DNA of 64,000 nt from an uncultured Aquimarina sp. (GTDB taxonomy: Bacteria > Bacteroidota > Bacteroidia > Flavobacteriales > Flavobacteriaceae): positions 1-64,000 of the forward strand of contig NZ_CANMQT010000017.1 of assembly GCF_947500065.1 (NCBI RefSeq). The letters are read 5' to 3'. The translations under genes and the position numbers were made by a program. The notes under the pieces are model-generated. The model did no database searches and was not told where the DNA came from. It saw only the letters and a program-made list of their open reading frames with translations. Of this stretch, positions 33,993 to 43,500 are shown one piece after another (position 1 is the first letter of the stretch; the number at the start of each line of letters is the position of its first letter).

Positions 33993-36900
33993 TTATCGTT
34001 TTAGTGTAAAGTGTCTTCTGTATGTAGCTGATCCATCTTTGAATTCTGCAACAAACCAATAATCTGTAGCCGGAAGAGGTTTTCCTCCGTACATTCCATC
34101 CCAACTATTATCTCTATTCAATTGTTGAAGAAGTTTTCCGTATTTATCAAAAATGAAGATATCCATCTCTGGAGTATCCGCATTTCCTACAACTCCCCAT
34201 TCGTCATTAATTCCATCATTATTAGGAGTAAAGAAGTTAGGAAATCCAATTACGAAAATAGATGCTGTTATAGAACCACACCCATTAATATCCACTGCTG
34301 TAACCTCGTGTAACCCAAGAGACACATTGGTGAATACATTACTATCTTGTGGGCTTCCATTATCAAGGATAAACTCATAAGTACTATCCCCTACAACTGT
34401 TGCAATGATATCGCTATTACCAGAAAATGCTCCTGCTGACAATCTGAGATCCAAACTCTCTGGATCATTAACGCCTATGATTGTCACTTGTGAATTTCCG
34501 GAGCAAGTGGACACTATATCCGTATAAGCAACTGTATATGTTCCGACTTGCGTTGCTTCGTAAAAAGATTGGGTTGCTCCCGTTATTACTGTTCCTTCAA
34601 AACTCCATTCAAAAGAAAAATCGGTTTCACTTAATTCTGTGTTGATCATAAAAGAAGTCGAAGTAATAGGGCCAGCACATATAACACCTGCTTCGATTTC
34701 CAACTCTTCGATATCTGTTATCTCTACAAAAAATTGCACTTCATTTTCGCAGCCATTGCTATCGATTTCTTGTAAAAAAATTGTTTGACTAGCTTGTATC
34801 GTATCGCCAGGATTTAACTGCGTTCCACCTCCATTAGATGCCGTATAATAATTCTGCCCACTTTGTAAAGCTGGTAAAACATAACTTTGACAGAAACGAT
34901 CTCCTGGATTTACTGGTGCTAATGGATTAGGTAATGGATTAATTGTAATATCTAATACTTCTTCATCAAAACAATTAGGAGTTGTTCCTGTTTCGGCATA
35001 CACATATATCACCTGACTTACGTCAATAATTTCACCTGCATTGAGCTGAGTACCGACTCCATTCGTTTGTGTAAAATAATTCCCAATAGTAAGTGTAGGT
35101 AATTCATAAGATTCACAGACAGAAACTGCATTTATTGGGTCAATAACAGGAATATCAAGAATTTGGTAAAAAACTTCTATACGATCACTTGCACAATTTT
35201 CTACAGTATCAAATGCTTCCACATTATAAATATAATTTCCAACTGCTGTATCTGTTGGTGTAAAGGTTGTACTATTAGTAATTAATTGGTTTCCATCTGC
35301 ATCATACCAATTGGCTGTCTGACCCGTCAATACATCTACAGACAACACAGGTGTTACTGAACCTACACATATACTCTCATTACTTGGATTGGTAGGCTCA
35401 ATAATATCAGGACATGTACAAACACTATCAATTGCAACATCCACAAGATATCGTATAGGCGGGCAACCGGCGACTAACACTGGAAGTGTATATACATACT
35501 CTCCATCTAAAACACCAGTAGCAGTTGGATCCAATGTTCCTAAATGACCACCCGTTAGTGCTGCACCAGTTGCTGGTACACTCCAAGTTCCTGTTGTCAA
35601 TGTTCCCATTGGTAATTCTTCAAATAAATTTAAAGGATCACATATAGTAATCGCTAAACTCCCAACATCCACATCACCAATTTCTTCTCTCCAATCTCTT
35701 TCATCTGTTAAAGGGTTATGATTATTAGGAAAATCGGTAGGAACGGTTCCTCCATTGGTTGCATTCGTTTCTACTGTTAATCTATCCAACGTAATCATAT
35801 CAAACGCATCATCCAATCCATCACCATCACTATCTGAACCACTTGCAGAAATATCAGAAACTCCATCTTGATCTATATCATATGCTTCTATTACATCTTC
35901 TAAACAATCTCCTGATAAAGGATCAGCGTTTAGATCTATATAATCAGGAGCTGCCGTAGTATTTGTATTAACAGGAGTTATTGCCACACCATTAGTATCA
36001 TAGCTATCATCTACTCCATTAAAATCTCCATCCACACCACTTGTTGCTATATAACCCGCAGTAGATTGCCCTTCTATATTATCAATAATACCATCTCCAT
36101 CAGCATCGATATCCAAGAAATCTTGATTCGAATCACTATCAGAATTTATAACATTATGAACTATCGTCGTCGATGTCCCATCTGCATTAATTGCTCCATC
36201 AAAACGTCCATCTCCATCTCCATCTGCTGCTGCATTACCTGACTCTACAATATCATAGATTCCATCATTATCCGCATCTAAATCTTGAGAATTAGGAATT
36301 CCATCACGATCAAAATCACAAGCATTTGTGGATAAGAAAATATTATCAATCCCAATATCATTTCCATCTCCATCTGTCCCTTGTCTATTGATTACTCTTA
36401 TAGTAACGACATTAACTGCTGGATCAGGAACAAAAGAGCTTTGCACAAGAATCCAATTATCCGTACCATTTTGTATTTCTCCAGAGTTTTGACTAAAAAT
36501 AGGAGTTCCAGTAGTTTGATCTACTACTTCTATTGTCAGATTGGCCGGTCGCTCACCAACATTATTATTTAAACTAGCAATAGACATACTAAAATCATAT
36601 GCTATACCTGGAGTAACAGGTAAATTTTCGGCCACAAAAACAGGTTTATCCGCAAAAGCACTGGACTTCATATTTATGGCTAAATATCTACCATCTACAT
36701 CTCCATTTGCATCAACCTCGCCTATAAGGTCTGAAGAAAGGAATGTTGCATCAAATCCTCCTGCAGTACGAAAGTAAGTAGAGGTTGCTACATTGTATTC
36801 TCCATCACTAAATCGATCTTCCGGTAGAAGAGGATTGTATGTCAACCCCAAGCCTTCTGAATACCTACTTCTAGTAGGTCCTCCAAAACCGAAATCTTCT

Positions 36901-37625
36901 TCTAAAACAAATATAGGAGAGGTTGTTACAGCGGTACAAAAACCATCTTCTATTATATCAGGAATACCATCATTATCATCATCATCATCTGTTGCATCAG
37001 GTACATTATCATTATCAGAATCATTATCACCGCAAGGTTTTACGGTTAGTACTACACTAACAGCTGGACATGACCCGCCATTATCAATTGTATATGTAAA
37101 AGCTCCTCCAGTAGGATCTGAAGTATCATAAGTACCAGTACCATTACTCCAAACTCCTCCGGCAGAAGGAGATCCGTCTAATTCATCAAACAAATTGATA
37201 ATCCCCGTTCTACCACATAAAAACATAGTGGTATTTAATCCTGGATCAGCAAGATCTTCTACAGTGATAACGATACTTTCGGAAATAGGTCCACTAGAAC
37301 CCCCATTGACCGTTACTGTATAGGTAGTGGTAGCTCCTGGAATATCTCTATAAAATGAACAGGAACCATCAGCACTAGGAAATTGACAATTTCTAATAAA
37401 CGTTGGGTTTGTTGTTTTTTCCCATTGTATATTATATGTACTAGTGCCTCCCGATGGTCTAGGAGGATCGATATCCAGATTTAGCTGAATTTCGGTTCCT
37501 TTACAAATAGTTTTAGCAGTCAAACCATCATCTGTTTGAAAAGTAACAGTTTGGCTATAACTAAATGTGAATAAAAACAGGGTTACGCAAGTAGAAAATA
37601 GTTTACGTATCATAATTGTTGACAT
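33993..37625 (-). CDS. T9SS type B sorting-domain surface protein
   Basis: The 1210-residue protein has a signal peptide ending SYSQ; an internal ATG at 37613 (MIRKLFSTC) is an equally good start. Residues 195-235 and 430-520 hold thrombospondin type 3-like calcium loops (DSDNDNVPDATDDDDDNDG, DADNDGIYDI). The middle contains several Ig/PKD-like segments. The last about 90 residues are a type B (CHU_C) sorting domain: FPNFFTPNNDGINDEWGV, then DIFIFDKYGKLLQQL, then LPATDYWFVAEF. Type B cargo leaves through T9SS and needs an SprF-like partner, which is encoded just downstream (35 bp). It may be an adhesin. The binding target cannot be read from sequence. Confidence 0.9.
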   Translation of the reverse strand: MSTIMIRKLFSTCVTLFLFTFSYSQTVTFQTDDGLTAKTICKGTEIQLNLDIDPPRPSGGTSTYNIQWEKTTNPTFIRNCQFPSADGSCSFYRDIPGATTTYTVTVNGGSSGPISESIVITVEDLADPGLNTTMFLCGRTGIINLFDELDGSPSAGGVWSNGTGTYDTSDPTGGAFTYTIDNGGSCPAVSVVLTVKPCGDNDSDNDNVPDATDDDDDNDGIPDIIEDGFCTAVTTSPIFVLEEDFGFGGPTRSRYSEGLGLTYNPLLPEDRFSDGEYNVATSTYFRTAGGFDATFLSSDLIGEVDANGDVDGRYLAINMKSSAFADKPVFVAENLPVTPGIAYDFSMSIASLNNNVGERPANLTIEVVDQTTGTPIFSQNSGEIQNGTDNWILVQSSFVPDPAVNVVTIRVINRQGTDGDGNDIGIDNIFLSTNACDFDRDGIPNSQDLDADNDGIYDIVESGNAAADGDGDGRFDGAINADGTSTTIVHNVINSDSDSNQDFLDIDADGDGIIDNIEGQSTAGYIATSGVDGDFNGVDDSYDTNGVAITPVNTNTTAAPDYIDLNADPLSGDCLEDVIEAYDIDQDGVSDISASGSDSDGDGLDDAFDMITLDRLTVETNATNGGTVPTDFPNNHNPLTDERDWREEIGDVDVGSLAITICDPLNLFEELPMGTLTTGTWSVPATGAALTGGHLGTLDPTATGVLDGEYVYTLPVLVAGCPPIRYLVDVAIDSVCTCPDIIEPTNPSNESICVGSVTPVLSVDVLTGQTANWYDADGNQLITNSTTFTPTDTAVGNYIYNVEAFDTVENCASDRIEVFYQILDIPVIDPINAVSVCESYELPTLTIGNYFTQTNGVGTQLNAGEIIDVSQVIYVYAETGTTPNCFDEEVLDITINPLPNPLAPVNPGDRFCQSYVLPALQSGQNYYTASNGGGTQLNPGDTIQASQTIFLQEIDSNGCENEVQFFVEITDIEELEIEAGVICAGPITSTSFMINTELSETDFSFEWSFEGTVITGATQSFYEATQVGTYTVAYTDIVSTCSGNSQVTIIGVNDPESLDLRLSAGAFSGNSDIIATVVGDSTYEFILDNGSPQDSNVFTNVSLGLHEVTAVDINGCGSITASIFVIGFPNFFTPNNDGINDEWGVVGNADTPEMDIFIFDKYGKLLQQLNRDNSWDGMYGGKPLPATDYWFVAEFKDGSATYRRHFTLKR

Positions 37626-38233
37626 TGATTAAGTTGGTTTTTAAAAAAGCATCATCAACAGACAAGTATTCCATTCCTCGACATACATTTCTAGTAAAAG
37701 AATTGGTGAGTGTATGAATTAGGATTGAGGTTTGTATACTTATATTTTTGAATTTCAACTTGTGTCCCTCCAAAAGAAATTTTGAAAGTAAAAGTTTATG
37801 ATTCGATAAAAAGAAAAACAATACAAGCAGTACCCTTAGGTATATCTTTGTGTTCACGATGGTTAAGTTTTGTATATGGTAACAGCAACCGTACTCTACT
37901 TCGATTTAGGGTGGGAAGATCGTTGAAATAGAATACCGAAAAAAGAATAACGTACTAGTCTAGATTATATTTTTAGGTTTTGAAAGTATTCGATATGATG
38001 TAGCTAAAAATCGTTAGGAGTATATTAAAAGACACTTTATTATTTTTTTTGACAAAAAATCCTACAGCTATTTTTATTCCTGTATAGTCTGAACGAGTTG
38101 ATTTTACAACAATTATTGATTCTCTCGCTTTTTTATAACTTTCTTATCTTTTAGTTTTTTATTATTTCCATATCAAAATCAATCAAAACATCCAATTCTT
38201 ATCAAGGAACTACGGTTAATCAGTAATTTAATT
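37626..38233. other. Gene-free divergent region
   Basis: A short reading (37603-37857, minus) overlaps the start of the type B gene. It has a hydrophobic N-terminus but no family match and low-complexity composition, so I do not count it. The remainder is AT-rich, with long T-runs and no palindrome of note. Confidence 0.4.
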
Positions 38234-38263
38234 TTTGGGTAAAACAATAATCCCCTATATTTG
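38234..38263 (+). promoter_or_regulatory. Promoter of the SPOR gene
   Basis: TTTG (38234-38237) lies 18 nt before TATATTTG (38256-38263), both matching the Bacteroidota consensus. The -7 element overlaps a possible TTG start at 38261, which argues that the true start is the ATG at 38285. Confidence 0.7.
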
Positions 38264-38284
38264 AACATATTAAAACCACAAATC

Positions 38285-38908
38285 ATGCCTTATATTAGTG
38301 ATGATGAACTATTGGATTTCCAGGTTCAAATTGACGATGCTAAAGAAGAAAAACGTGTTTCTAACTATGCTCATACCAAAGCACTTAGAGATGAAGAAGA
38401 AAACACCAGAAAGTTTAAGATAGCTACCATTATTTTAGGGATTATCTCTCTTCTGGGTGTTGCAGGAACTGTTTATTTTATGAACTTTAATACTCCTGAT
38501 AATCTGATTGCCAAAAGTGAATCTAAAGCGCAGTCTGACATTCTTAAAAATAAAATTACCGAACTAGAAGAGACAATTAAGAATCTATCTATGGATCAGG
38601 AGATCAATGCTTCTGGAAATGATACTGATACTGATAACGGACAGGAGAAAGCTTCTCTGCGAGATCAACTCGTATATGCCGTACAGATAGGAGCTTTTGA
38701 AGAAAAAGATTTGTCTTTATACTCGGATAAGTTCGTTAATTTTAAAGAAATCAAATCAGGTAGTTTTAATAAATATGCACTTGGTAATTTTGCTTCTTTA
38801 TCTGAGGCTAAGAAATTTCGTAGAGAACTTGTTGGTTTAGGTTTTAGAAATGCTTTTATCGCTTCTTACCAGAATGGAGAACGCATAAAAATTGAGGAAG
38901 CTTGGTAA
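38285..38908 (+). CDS. SPOR-domain membrane protein
   Basis: I use the ATG at 38285 (MPYISDDELLDFQ), because the upstream TTG lies inside the promoter. The 207-aa product has a cytoplasmic N-terminus with a charged helix, one transmembrane helix (KIATIILGIISLLGVAGTVY), a coiled-coil-like stalk (about 80-105), an Asp/Asn-rich linker, and a C-terminal SPOR domain (LVYAVQIGAFEEKDLS, then KYALGNFASLSEAKKFRREL, then AFIASYQNGERI). SPOR domains bind denuded peptidoglycan glycans at division or remodelling sites. A role at the division septum is likely but not shown. Confidence 0.88.
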   Translation: MPYISDDELLDFQVQIDDAKEEKRVSNYAHTKALRDEEENTRKFKIATIILGIISLLGVAGTVYFMNFNTPDNLIAKSESKAQSDILKNKITELEETIKNLSMDQEINASGNDTDTDNGQEKASLRDQLVYAVQIGAFEEKDLSLYSDKFVNFKEIKSGSFNKYALGNFASLSEAKKFRRELVGLGFRNAFIASYQNGERIKIEEAW

Positions 38909-38991
38909 TCAAAAATCCTCAAGGTTTCATTTTATAAAACCTCAAGGACTTTCTCTTAACTAAACTAACCAACTCAATCTATCTTAAATAA

Positions 38992-39336
38992 CTATACATT
39001 TACTACTACATAATTCCTACCGGATTTTTTGTAGTATATTCCGTTATGTCTATAATATCTCACGCCTTTTACTTTTACCACCTTATATCCTCTGGGTAAT
39101 GCTTGTACTCGAATACCAACTGGTGCCGCAACAGTAACATAACCTCTATTCTTTTTTATATACCAAACACCTCCGCTTCTATAGTACTTTACATTTTTAT
39201 GAACTATGACTCTAGGATTATGTACTTTGGTTACCACTACGCTATTCGCTGGACGAACTCTTACTGTAGTTGCGCAAGAAGTCGTCAATGCAGATAACAA
39301 GATTACTAATACTGGTATTTTTAATAATGCCTTCAT
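38992..39336 (-). CDS. DUF6515-like small lipoprotein
   Basis: The 114-residue protein has a lipoprotein-type signal (MKALLKIPVLVILLSALTTS then C21). The rest is strikingly Tyr, Val and Lys-rich with repeated phrases: VKYYRSGGVWYIKK and VRYYRHNGIYYKKSG, separated by VTVAAPVGIRVQALPRGYKV. This is the DUF6515 pattern known from Bacteroidota and Proteobacteria. The function is unknown. The sequence probably folds into paired beta-hairpins. Confidence 0.82.
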   Translation of the reverse strand: MKALLKIPVLVILLSALTTSCATTVRVRPANSVVVTKVHNPRVIVHKNVKYYRSGGVWYIKKNRGYVTVAAPVGIRVQALPRGYKVVKVKGVRYYRHNGIYYKKSGRNYVVVNV

Positions 39337-39408
39337 AATGATCGTCTTTTTTGTTCTTCCTTATTAGGACTATCGTTATGAAAAAAGGTTTAATTCTAAT
39401 GAGAAATT

Positions 39409-39960
39409 TCACTTTTCTACATACTCTTGTATAGGAATATCATCTATCAATACATCTTTAAGAACCACTTGATCATCTTTAACATACACCAATGCATAAA
39501 CATTATTAGCTATGCTATCTCTAATAGCTTTGGCATATGCCAACTCAGCATCATATGCCTTTGTTTCTTCCATATAAAAAGTATTAAAAGGCAGTTGAAA
39601 ATTCACTTTCCCTTTATAATAATAGGTTACTCTGGCAGTCACGTAATCGGCTTCTATCTCCAAAGGTGTTTTACTTATTTGTGAAACTTCTGCGAAACCT
39701 TCAGTGTCATTTTTAAGATAAATATAGATTTCCTCACCCACGACATAGGTCGAATCTTTTGTATTAAAATGATTCATCTCATATTGTAATGTAATATATT
39801 TACCTCTAAAAGGATCTGTTGGGTCAATCGGTCTTGTTTTAAACTTATAAGCAACTCCAGACATAATCGCATTCTCACTACCTACAATCATCCGAATTGG
39901 AACAAAAATCTGAGCCAGTGCTACTAGAATAAACAGGATAAATAAATAACTGATTTTCAT
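39409..39960 (-). CDS. GDYXXLXY domain membrane protein
   Basis: The 183-residue protein has an N-terminal hydrophobic helix (LFILFILVALAQIFVPI) and the family motif DPFRGKYITLQYEM (about 49-62), a variant of GDYXXLXY. The motif lies in a predicted extracytoplasmic beta-rich domain. The family occurs next to DUF2157 membrane proteins, and here the partner gene ends 1 bp upstream, a tight operon. The two proteins probably form a complex. Its function is not established. Confidence 0.9.
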   Translation of the reverse strand: MKISYLFILFILVALAQIFVPIRMIVGSENAIMSGVAYKFKTRPIDPTDPFRGKYITLQYEMNHFNTKDSTYVVGEEIYIYLKNDTEGFAEVSQISKTPLEIEADYVTARVTYYYKGKVNFQLPFNTFYMEETKAYDAELAYAKAIRDSIANNVYALVYVKDDQVVLKDVLIDDIPIQEYVEK

Positions 39961-39961
39961 C

Positions 39962-41257
39962 TTATTGTGTTTTTAATGTATTTGATTTTTTCTGTTGTCT
40001 TTTTAACATCATATAATTGGTCATAAAAAATCCTGCACCAACAATGACAAATGATAATCCTCGTATTACAAAACTCACATCAGTATCAAAAAATCTACAT
40101 ATGATGAGTATTGAAACGATCAACAATCCATAATTAAGAATTCCAAAGTTAAACTTGTCTGCACCTATCTTGATAGCGGTAATTCCTAGTAAAAAAACTA
40201 ATATATTGGTTAAGATCATTGGCAGTGTAGACATTCCAGAAAGTAAAAAGAACAACCCCCAGAATATTAAAAATGAAATTTGAAACGGATTTATCAATCG
40301 GATTCCTTTTTTAATGACAGTATATCCCAAAATCGAAATTGCTACAACTCCTAAAGCCAATGAAGTATAAAATTCCTGAGAAACATACATTGTTTTATCA
40401 TATATTTCTTCCCAAGGCCATCTGAATGTAAATATCATTAGCAAAACAATAGTTCCTAATGAACCTATAATCAGATGTCCATTTCTCAATGTTCTTAACT
40501 CTTTAAATATCGACAACCTTCCTATATTATAGAATATCCCAAAGAGCGTCATATACATGATAAAACCTAATTCTTCATTACCTCTTATAAATGCTCCTAA
40601 TCCTACAGTGATACTGGCAGGTATGATCCAGTTAAAAATTGTGGTCGCATTACTAGATAGATTATTCTTGAGTTGCAACCAATAATATGGTACTATTCCC
40701 ATAATAAAAACCTCATATAACCAAGGAGTACTCTGGTTTCTATAACTCCAGATACCGACCTCTACTGCATAATAGGTGCTTGATAAGATAACGAGTAGCG
40801 CAACCGCATGGGATCTAAGCAAATAGATCACTGGCAAACAAAGTAGTACCCAAGTTCTTAAAAACGAACCTAAATCGCCCGATATATTATAAATCTGACT
40901 TACTAAAGAGATACTAGCTCCTACTGCAAAAAACAGGAAAGTTCCAGAAGCTTCTTTCCATGTACGGCTTTTGTTTTTCAGTATAGAAAAACCTGCTACA
41001 CATTGTCCGATGATTAGAGGAACAAATGCAAAAATAGTTTTTATCATTCTTGGGAAATCATCCCAATTGTGTGCTAGCATCAGAATAATGCCAGATCCAA
41101 CGAGCAAAGCTCCAAAAATCCCAAATATGGTAAATAACCGATTAGGTTTATTTGCTTGCTTCTGATCATAATACTGTGATATCTTATCAGCAATCTCAGA
41201 TGAGATCACATGATCGCTAACCAGCTCTTTTAATTCTTTATTAAATTTTGAACTCAT
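39962..41257 (-). CDS. DUF2157 polytopic membrane protein
   Basis: The protein has 431 residues. The soluble N-terminal helix-rich stretch (MSSKFNKELKELVSD, then VISSEIADKISQYYDQ) precedes about ten to twelve transmembrane helices. The DUF2157 family core is visible around FGALLVGSGIILMLAHNWDD (about 50-70) and later SLVSQIYNISGDLGSF. It is encoded 1 bp upstream of its usual GDYXXLXY partner. The biochemical role is unknown. Its first 38 nt are repeated exactly at the start of the next gene upstream. Confidence 0.9.
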   Translation of the reverse strand: MSSKFNKELKELVSDHVISSEIADKISQYYDQKQANKPNRLFTIFGIFGALLVGSGIILMLAHNWDDFPRMIKTIFAFVPLIIGQCVAGFSILKNKSRTWKEASGTFLFFAVGASISLVSQIYNISGDLGSFLRTWVLLCLPVIYLLRSHAVALLVILSSTYYAVEVGIWSYRNQSTPWLYEVFIMGIVPYYWLQLKNNLSSNATTIFNWIIPASITVGLGAFIRGNEELGFIMYMTLFGIFYNIGRLSIFKELRTLRNGHLIIGSLGTIVLLMIFTFRWPWEEIYDKTMYVSQEFYTSLALGVVAISILGYTVIKKGIRLINPFQISFLIFWGLFFLLSGMSTLPMILTNILVFLLGITAIKIGADKFNFGILNYGLLIVSILIICRFFDTDVSFVIRGLSFVIVGAGFFMTNYMMLKRQQKKSNTLKTQ

Positions 41258-41356
41258 AGTGTCATTTTAGCTATAATACATTTCTCTTTTACTCATAGAC
41301 ATAAAACAATACTGATCATAATACTGTCTGCCCCTAACTCGGTTATCCGTTATGGA

Positions 41357-42391
41357 TCACAATTTGTTTTGTTTTAATAAGTCAATTTCCTTCGTCTCAA
41401 TGTTTATAAAACCAAATCGTTTTTCTCCAAGGTTATTATTGAAAAGGAATTTCTTTTTTTGAATATCCCTATCTACTTTCTCTTCATGAAGGAGCCATAT
41501 TCCTTTTTGGTCATAATCTGTATTATTTTTAATGATCCATTTCCTTATTTCATTTTTCAAGCCTTTTTCAACCTTCTCATTAATGTTATTCATTAGTTTA
41601 TGATCAACAATCTTAAAACCAGAACTATCTTTCTTAAAATCTACCCTATAATGGATTATACATTTATCTTCTAAATTATCATAGCTAAAAAGTTTTCCTT
41701 TGTTATTGCTATACTCCTTGGTATCTTCTTTTTTGGTAAAATACAAGTTATATTTTAAGTCAAACTCCTCATAATTGCCCAAAGTTATCCTACAAATGGA
41801 ATCTACTTTTTCCAATGTTTTATTTTTTTCATCTAGAGGAACTGCTGTATAGATATTATGAACCCATCTAAAAGCACTGTCTTTTGTTTCAATTTTATTT
41901 GATAGAGCTCTTGAACTAGAAAAGACCTTTTTAAATACTTCTTCAAGTTCTTCTGAGCTTTCTAATACCTCGCTAACCATAGTGTAATTTTTTTCAAATT
42001 GCGCCTTATCGAAATACAATGGTTTTGAAAAAGGAAGGTTATAAAAGAAGTAAATAGGATTGTTTCTATCATCTACAATTTTAATCTGAAAGCCGTAAAT
42101 TTTACCAAATTCGTGATAAGCCCCCAATCGGTTAATTTTAAACCTCTCTCCATAATTCTTTTCAATTTCTTGTTTCATGAATTTCTTAGCTTGACTTTCT
42201 TGTTTAAAAAAAAGAACACTTCTACATGATGTTGAAATCAGTAAAGTTATTAGAGTAAAAACTACGAAAAGCTTACGTTTTATTTTAGAAGTTTGTTTCT
42301 GATTGTAATACAAAGTAATTTCTACTGATTCAGATGAGATTACCTGATCACTGACCAGCTCTTTTAATTCTTTATTAAATTTTGAACTCAT
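41357..42391 (-). CDS. Chimeric protein with a DUF2157-type N-terminus
   Basis: The 344-residue protein starts MSSKFNKELKELVSD, identical to the neighbouring DUF2157 protein. Its first 38 nt (42354-42391) match 41220-41257 exactly. After about 35 residues the similarity ends. A hydrophobic segment KLFVVFTLITLLISTSC then begins what looks like an otherwise normal lipoprotein signal with Cys56, followed by about 290 residues of unknown alpha/beta character rich in Lys and Asp. So a lipoprotein gene appears to have acquired the 5' end of its neighbour by duplication. Whether the added N-terminus still allows export is open; the internal ATG positions are poor. No family is recognised for the C-terminal part. 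Confidence 0.72.
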   Translation of the reverse strand: MSSKFNKELKELVSDQVISSESVEITLYYNQKQTSKIKRKLFVVFTLITLLISTSCRSVLFFKQESQAKKFMKQEIEKNYGERFKINRLGAYHEFGKIYGFQIKIVDDRNNPIYFFYNLPFSKPLYFDKAQFEKNYTMVSEVLESSEELEEVFKKVFSSSRALSNKIETKDSAFRWVHNIYTAVPLDEKNKTLEKVDSICRITLGNYEEFDLKYNLYFTKKEDTKEYSNNKGKLFSYDNLEDKCIIHYRVDFKKDSSGFKIVDHKLMNNINEKVEKGLKNEIRKWIIKNNTDYDQKGIWLLHEEKVDRDIQKKKFLFNNNLGEKRFGFINIETKEIDLLKQNKL

Positions 42392-42440
42392 ACTATGAAT
42401 GGTTATTTAGTTAATTGTTTTTTATTAATTAGAAATAACT

Positions 42441-42716
42441 TTATTGAATACTATAACACAACAAAATGATTAAGCTAAAAATTAATTCAAATATTGAGAG
42501 TTTGAGCGGTTTTATATGCTGTACTAGAATTCTATCTAACAGAATAAACGGGATAAAAATAACAACACCACTTAAAATTAACACTCCTCCTAAACTAGCA
42601 CCGCCGTTAAGAGTTAAACCATAAATTCCTGAAGGAATTCCAAAGGCAAACATAATAACCCCTATTATTAGAAATAAGGTTGGTTTATTTTTTAAATTCT
42701 GTTTGAAGTTTTGCAT
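42441..42716 (-). CDS. Small membrane protein of unknown function
   Basis: The 91-residue product has three hydrophobic helices: PTLFLIIGVIMFAFGIPSG, SLGGVLILSGVVIFIPFILL and LSIFELIFSLIILLC. A short charged N-terminus precedes them. No conserved motif is recognised. It lies 49 bp upstream of the chimeric gene and may share a transcript with it. Confidence 0.6.
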   Translation of the reverse strand: MQNFKQNLKNKPTLFLIIGVIMFAFGIPSGIYGLTLNGGASLGGVLILSGVVIFIPFILLDRILVQHIKPLKLSIFELIFSLIILLCYSIQ

Positions 42717-42756
42717 TTTTATAAATATTATTAACCCGTATTTCTTAATACTAAAA

Positions 42757-42824
42757 AAAGGCAGCTACAGCCGCAGCTGCCTTTTCTAATCATCAAAACA
42801 AGGAACTACCATATGGCAGTTCCT
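42757..42824 (-). terminator. Two hairpins downstream of yiaA
   Basis: AAAGGCAGCT (42757-42766) pairs with AGCTGCCTTT (42775-42784). Read leftward, it is followed by a run of seven T. A second hairpin, AGGAACT (42801-42807) with AGTTCCT (42818-42824), lies between it and the gene end. Both suit termination of the leftward yiaA transcript. Confidence 0.8.
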
Positions 42825-42844
42825 CCTTTTGATTAGTCTTCCAA

Positions 42845-43321
42845 TTATGCATCCTTACTTTCAATGAATTTTTTATCTCTGGTATTTTTTTGCACCGCGA
42901 TGGCTGCGAATAAACTAAGCGTAAATGACATCCCGTAGAATCCTTTTTCACTGAGATCTAAATCCGCATTCCATAATCCTATGATCAATAACACAATAGA
43001 CGCTAATGCTGCAAACCAACTAATCCCATAATAGATTTCTGTAACCTGCAATCCCTCTAGTTTATCTCGCACATTTTTCTGAACCGATACCGCTGAGAAT
43101 AATCCAAATAGTAAAATTGTAAAATAATATCCTTTCTCATTCAGTAGCATTTCTGCATTCCATAAACCAGTACAAAAGGATACCATACCAGCAAACAATG
43201 CTACCCAAGAAGCACTTATAAATGCCGGTGTTGGTTTTTGATCATATACTTTGATTTCTTTTTTATCGATGTTGTCTTTACCTATTTCTTCTGTTACATC
43301 GTTACTAAACTTATAATCCAT
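42845..43321 (-). CDS. yiaA: YiaA/YiaB-family inner membrane protein
   Basis: The 158-residue protein contains two copies of the YiaA/YiaB two-helix domain. Copy one has FISASWVALFAGMVSFCTGL then WNAEMLLNEKGYYFTILLFG. Copy two has YGISWFAALASIVLLIIGLW then NADLDLSEKGFYGMSFTLSL. In each, the W-N-A-(E/D)-x-x-L-x-E-K-G-(F/Y)-Y motif links the two helices and is followed by VQKN.RD. The role of the family is unknown. It is a single-gene unit with its own terminator. The assignment is strong. Confidence 0.93.
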   Translation of the reverse strand: MDYKFSNDVTEEIGKDNIDKKEIKVYDQKPTPAFISASWVALFAGMVSFCTGLWNAEMLLNEKGYYFTILLFGLFSAVSVQKNVRDKLEGLQVTEIYYGISWFAALASIVLLIIGLWNADLDLSEKGFYGMSFTLSLFAAIAVQKNTRDKKFIESKDA

Positions 43322-43430
43322 AATAATTAATTTTGATGATTAAATTTTATTTCAATTGTTTGTTTTGAACAGGACAAATTTGCAAATACTTAATCAGTCC
43401 AAAAACTCAATATTCACAAAAAACTTATGA

Positions 43431-43438
43431 TATATTTG
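43431..43438 (+). promoter_or_regulatory. Possible -7 element of the gene at 43501
   Basis: TATATTTG matches the -7 consensus, 62 nt before the ATG. No clear -33 TTTG is seen. Confidence 0.35.
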
Positions 43439-43500
43439 TGGTTTTTAAGTAAACTATTCTTTATTTATAGTACTTTTACATTATTCATACTTATGATATA

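Noticed and set aside
37603..37857. 84-codon reading (minus) before the type B gene
   Set aside because: Overlaps the start of the type B gene, has low-complexity composition and no family match. The hydrophobic start alone is not enough.
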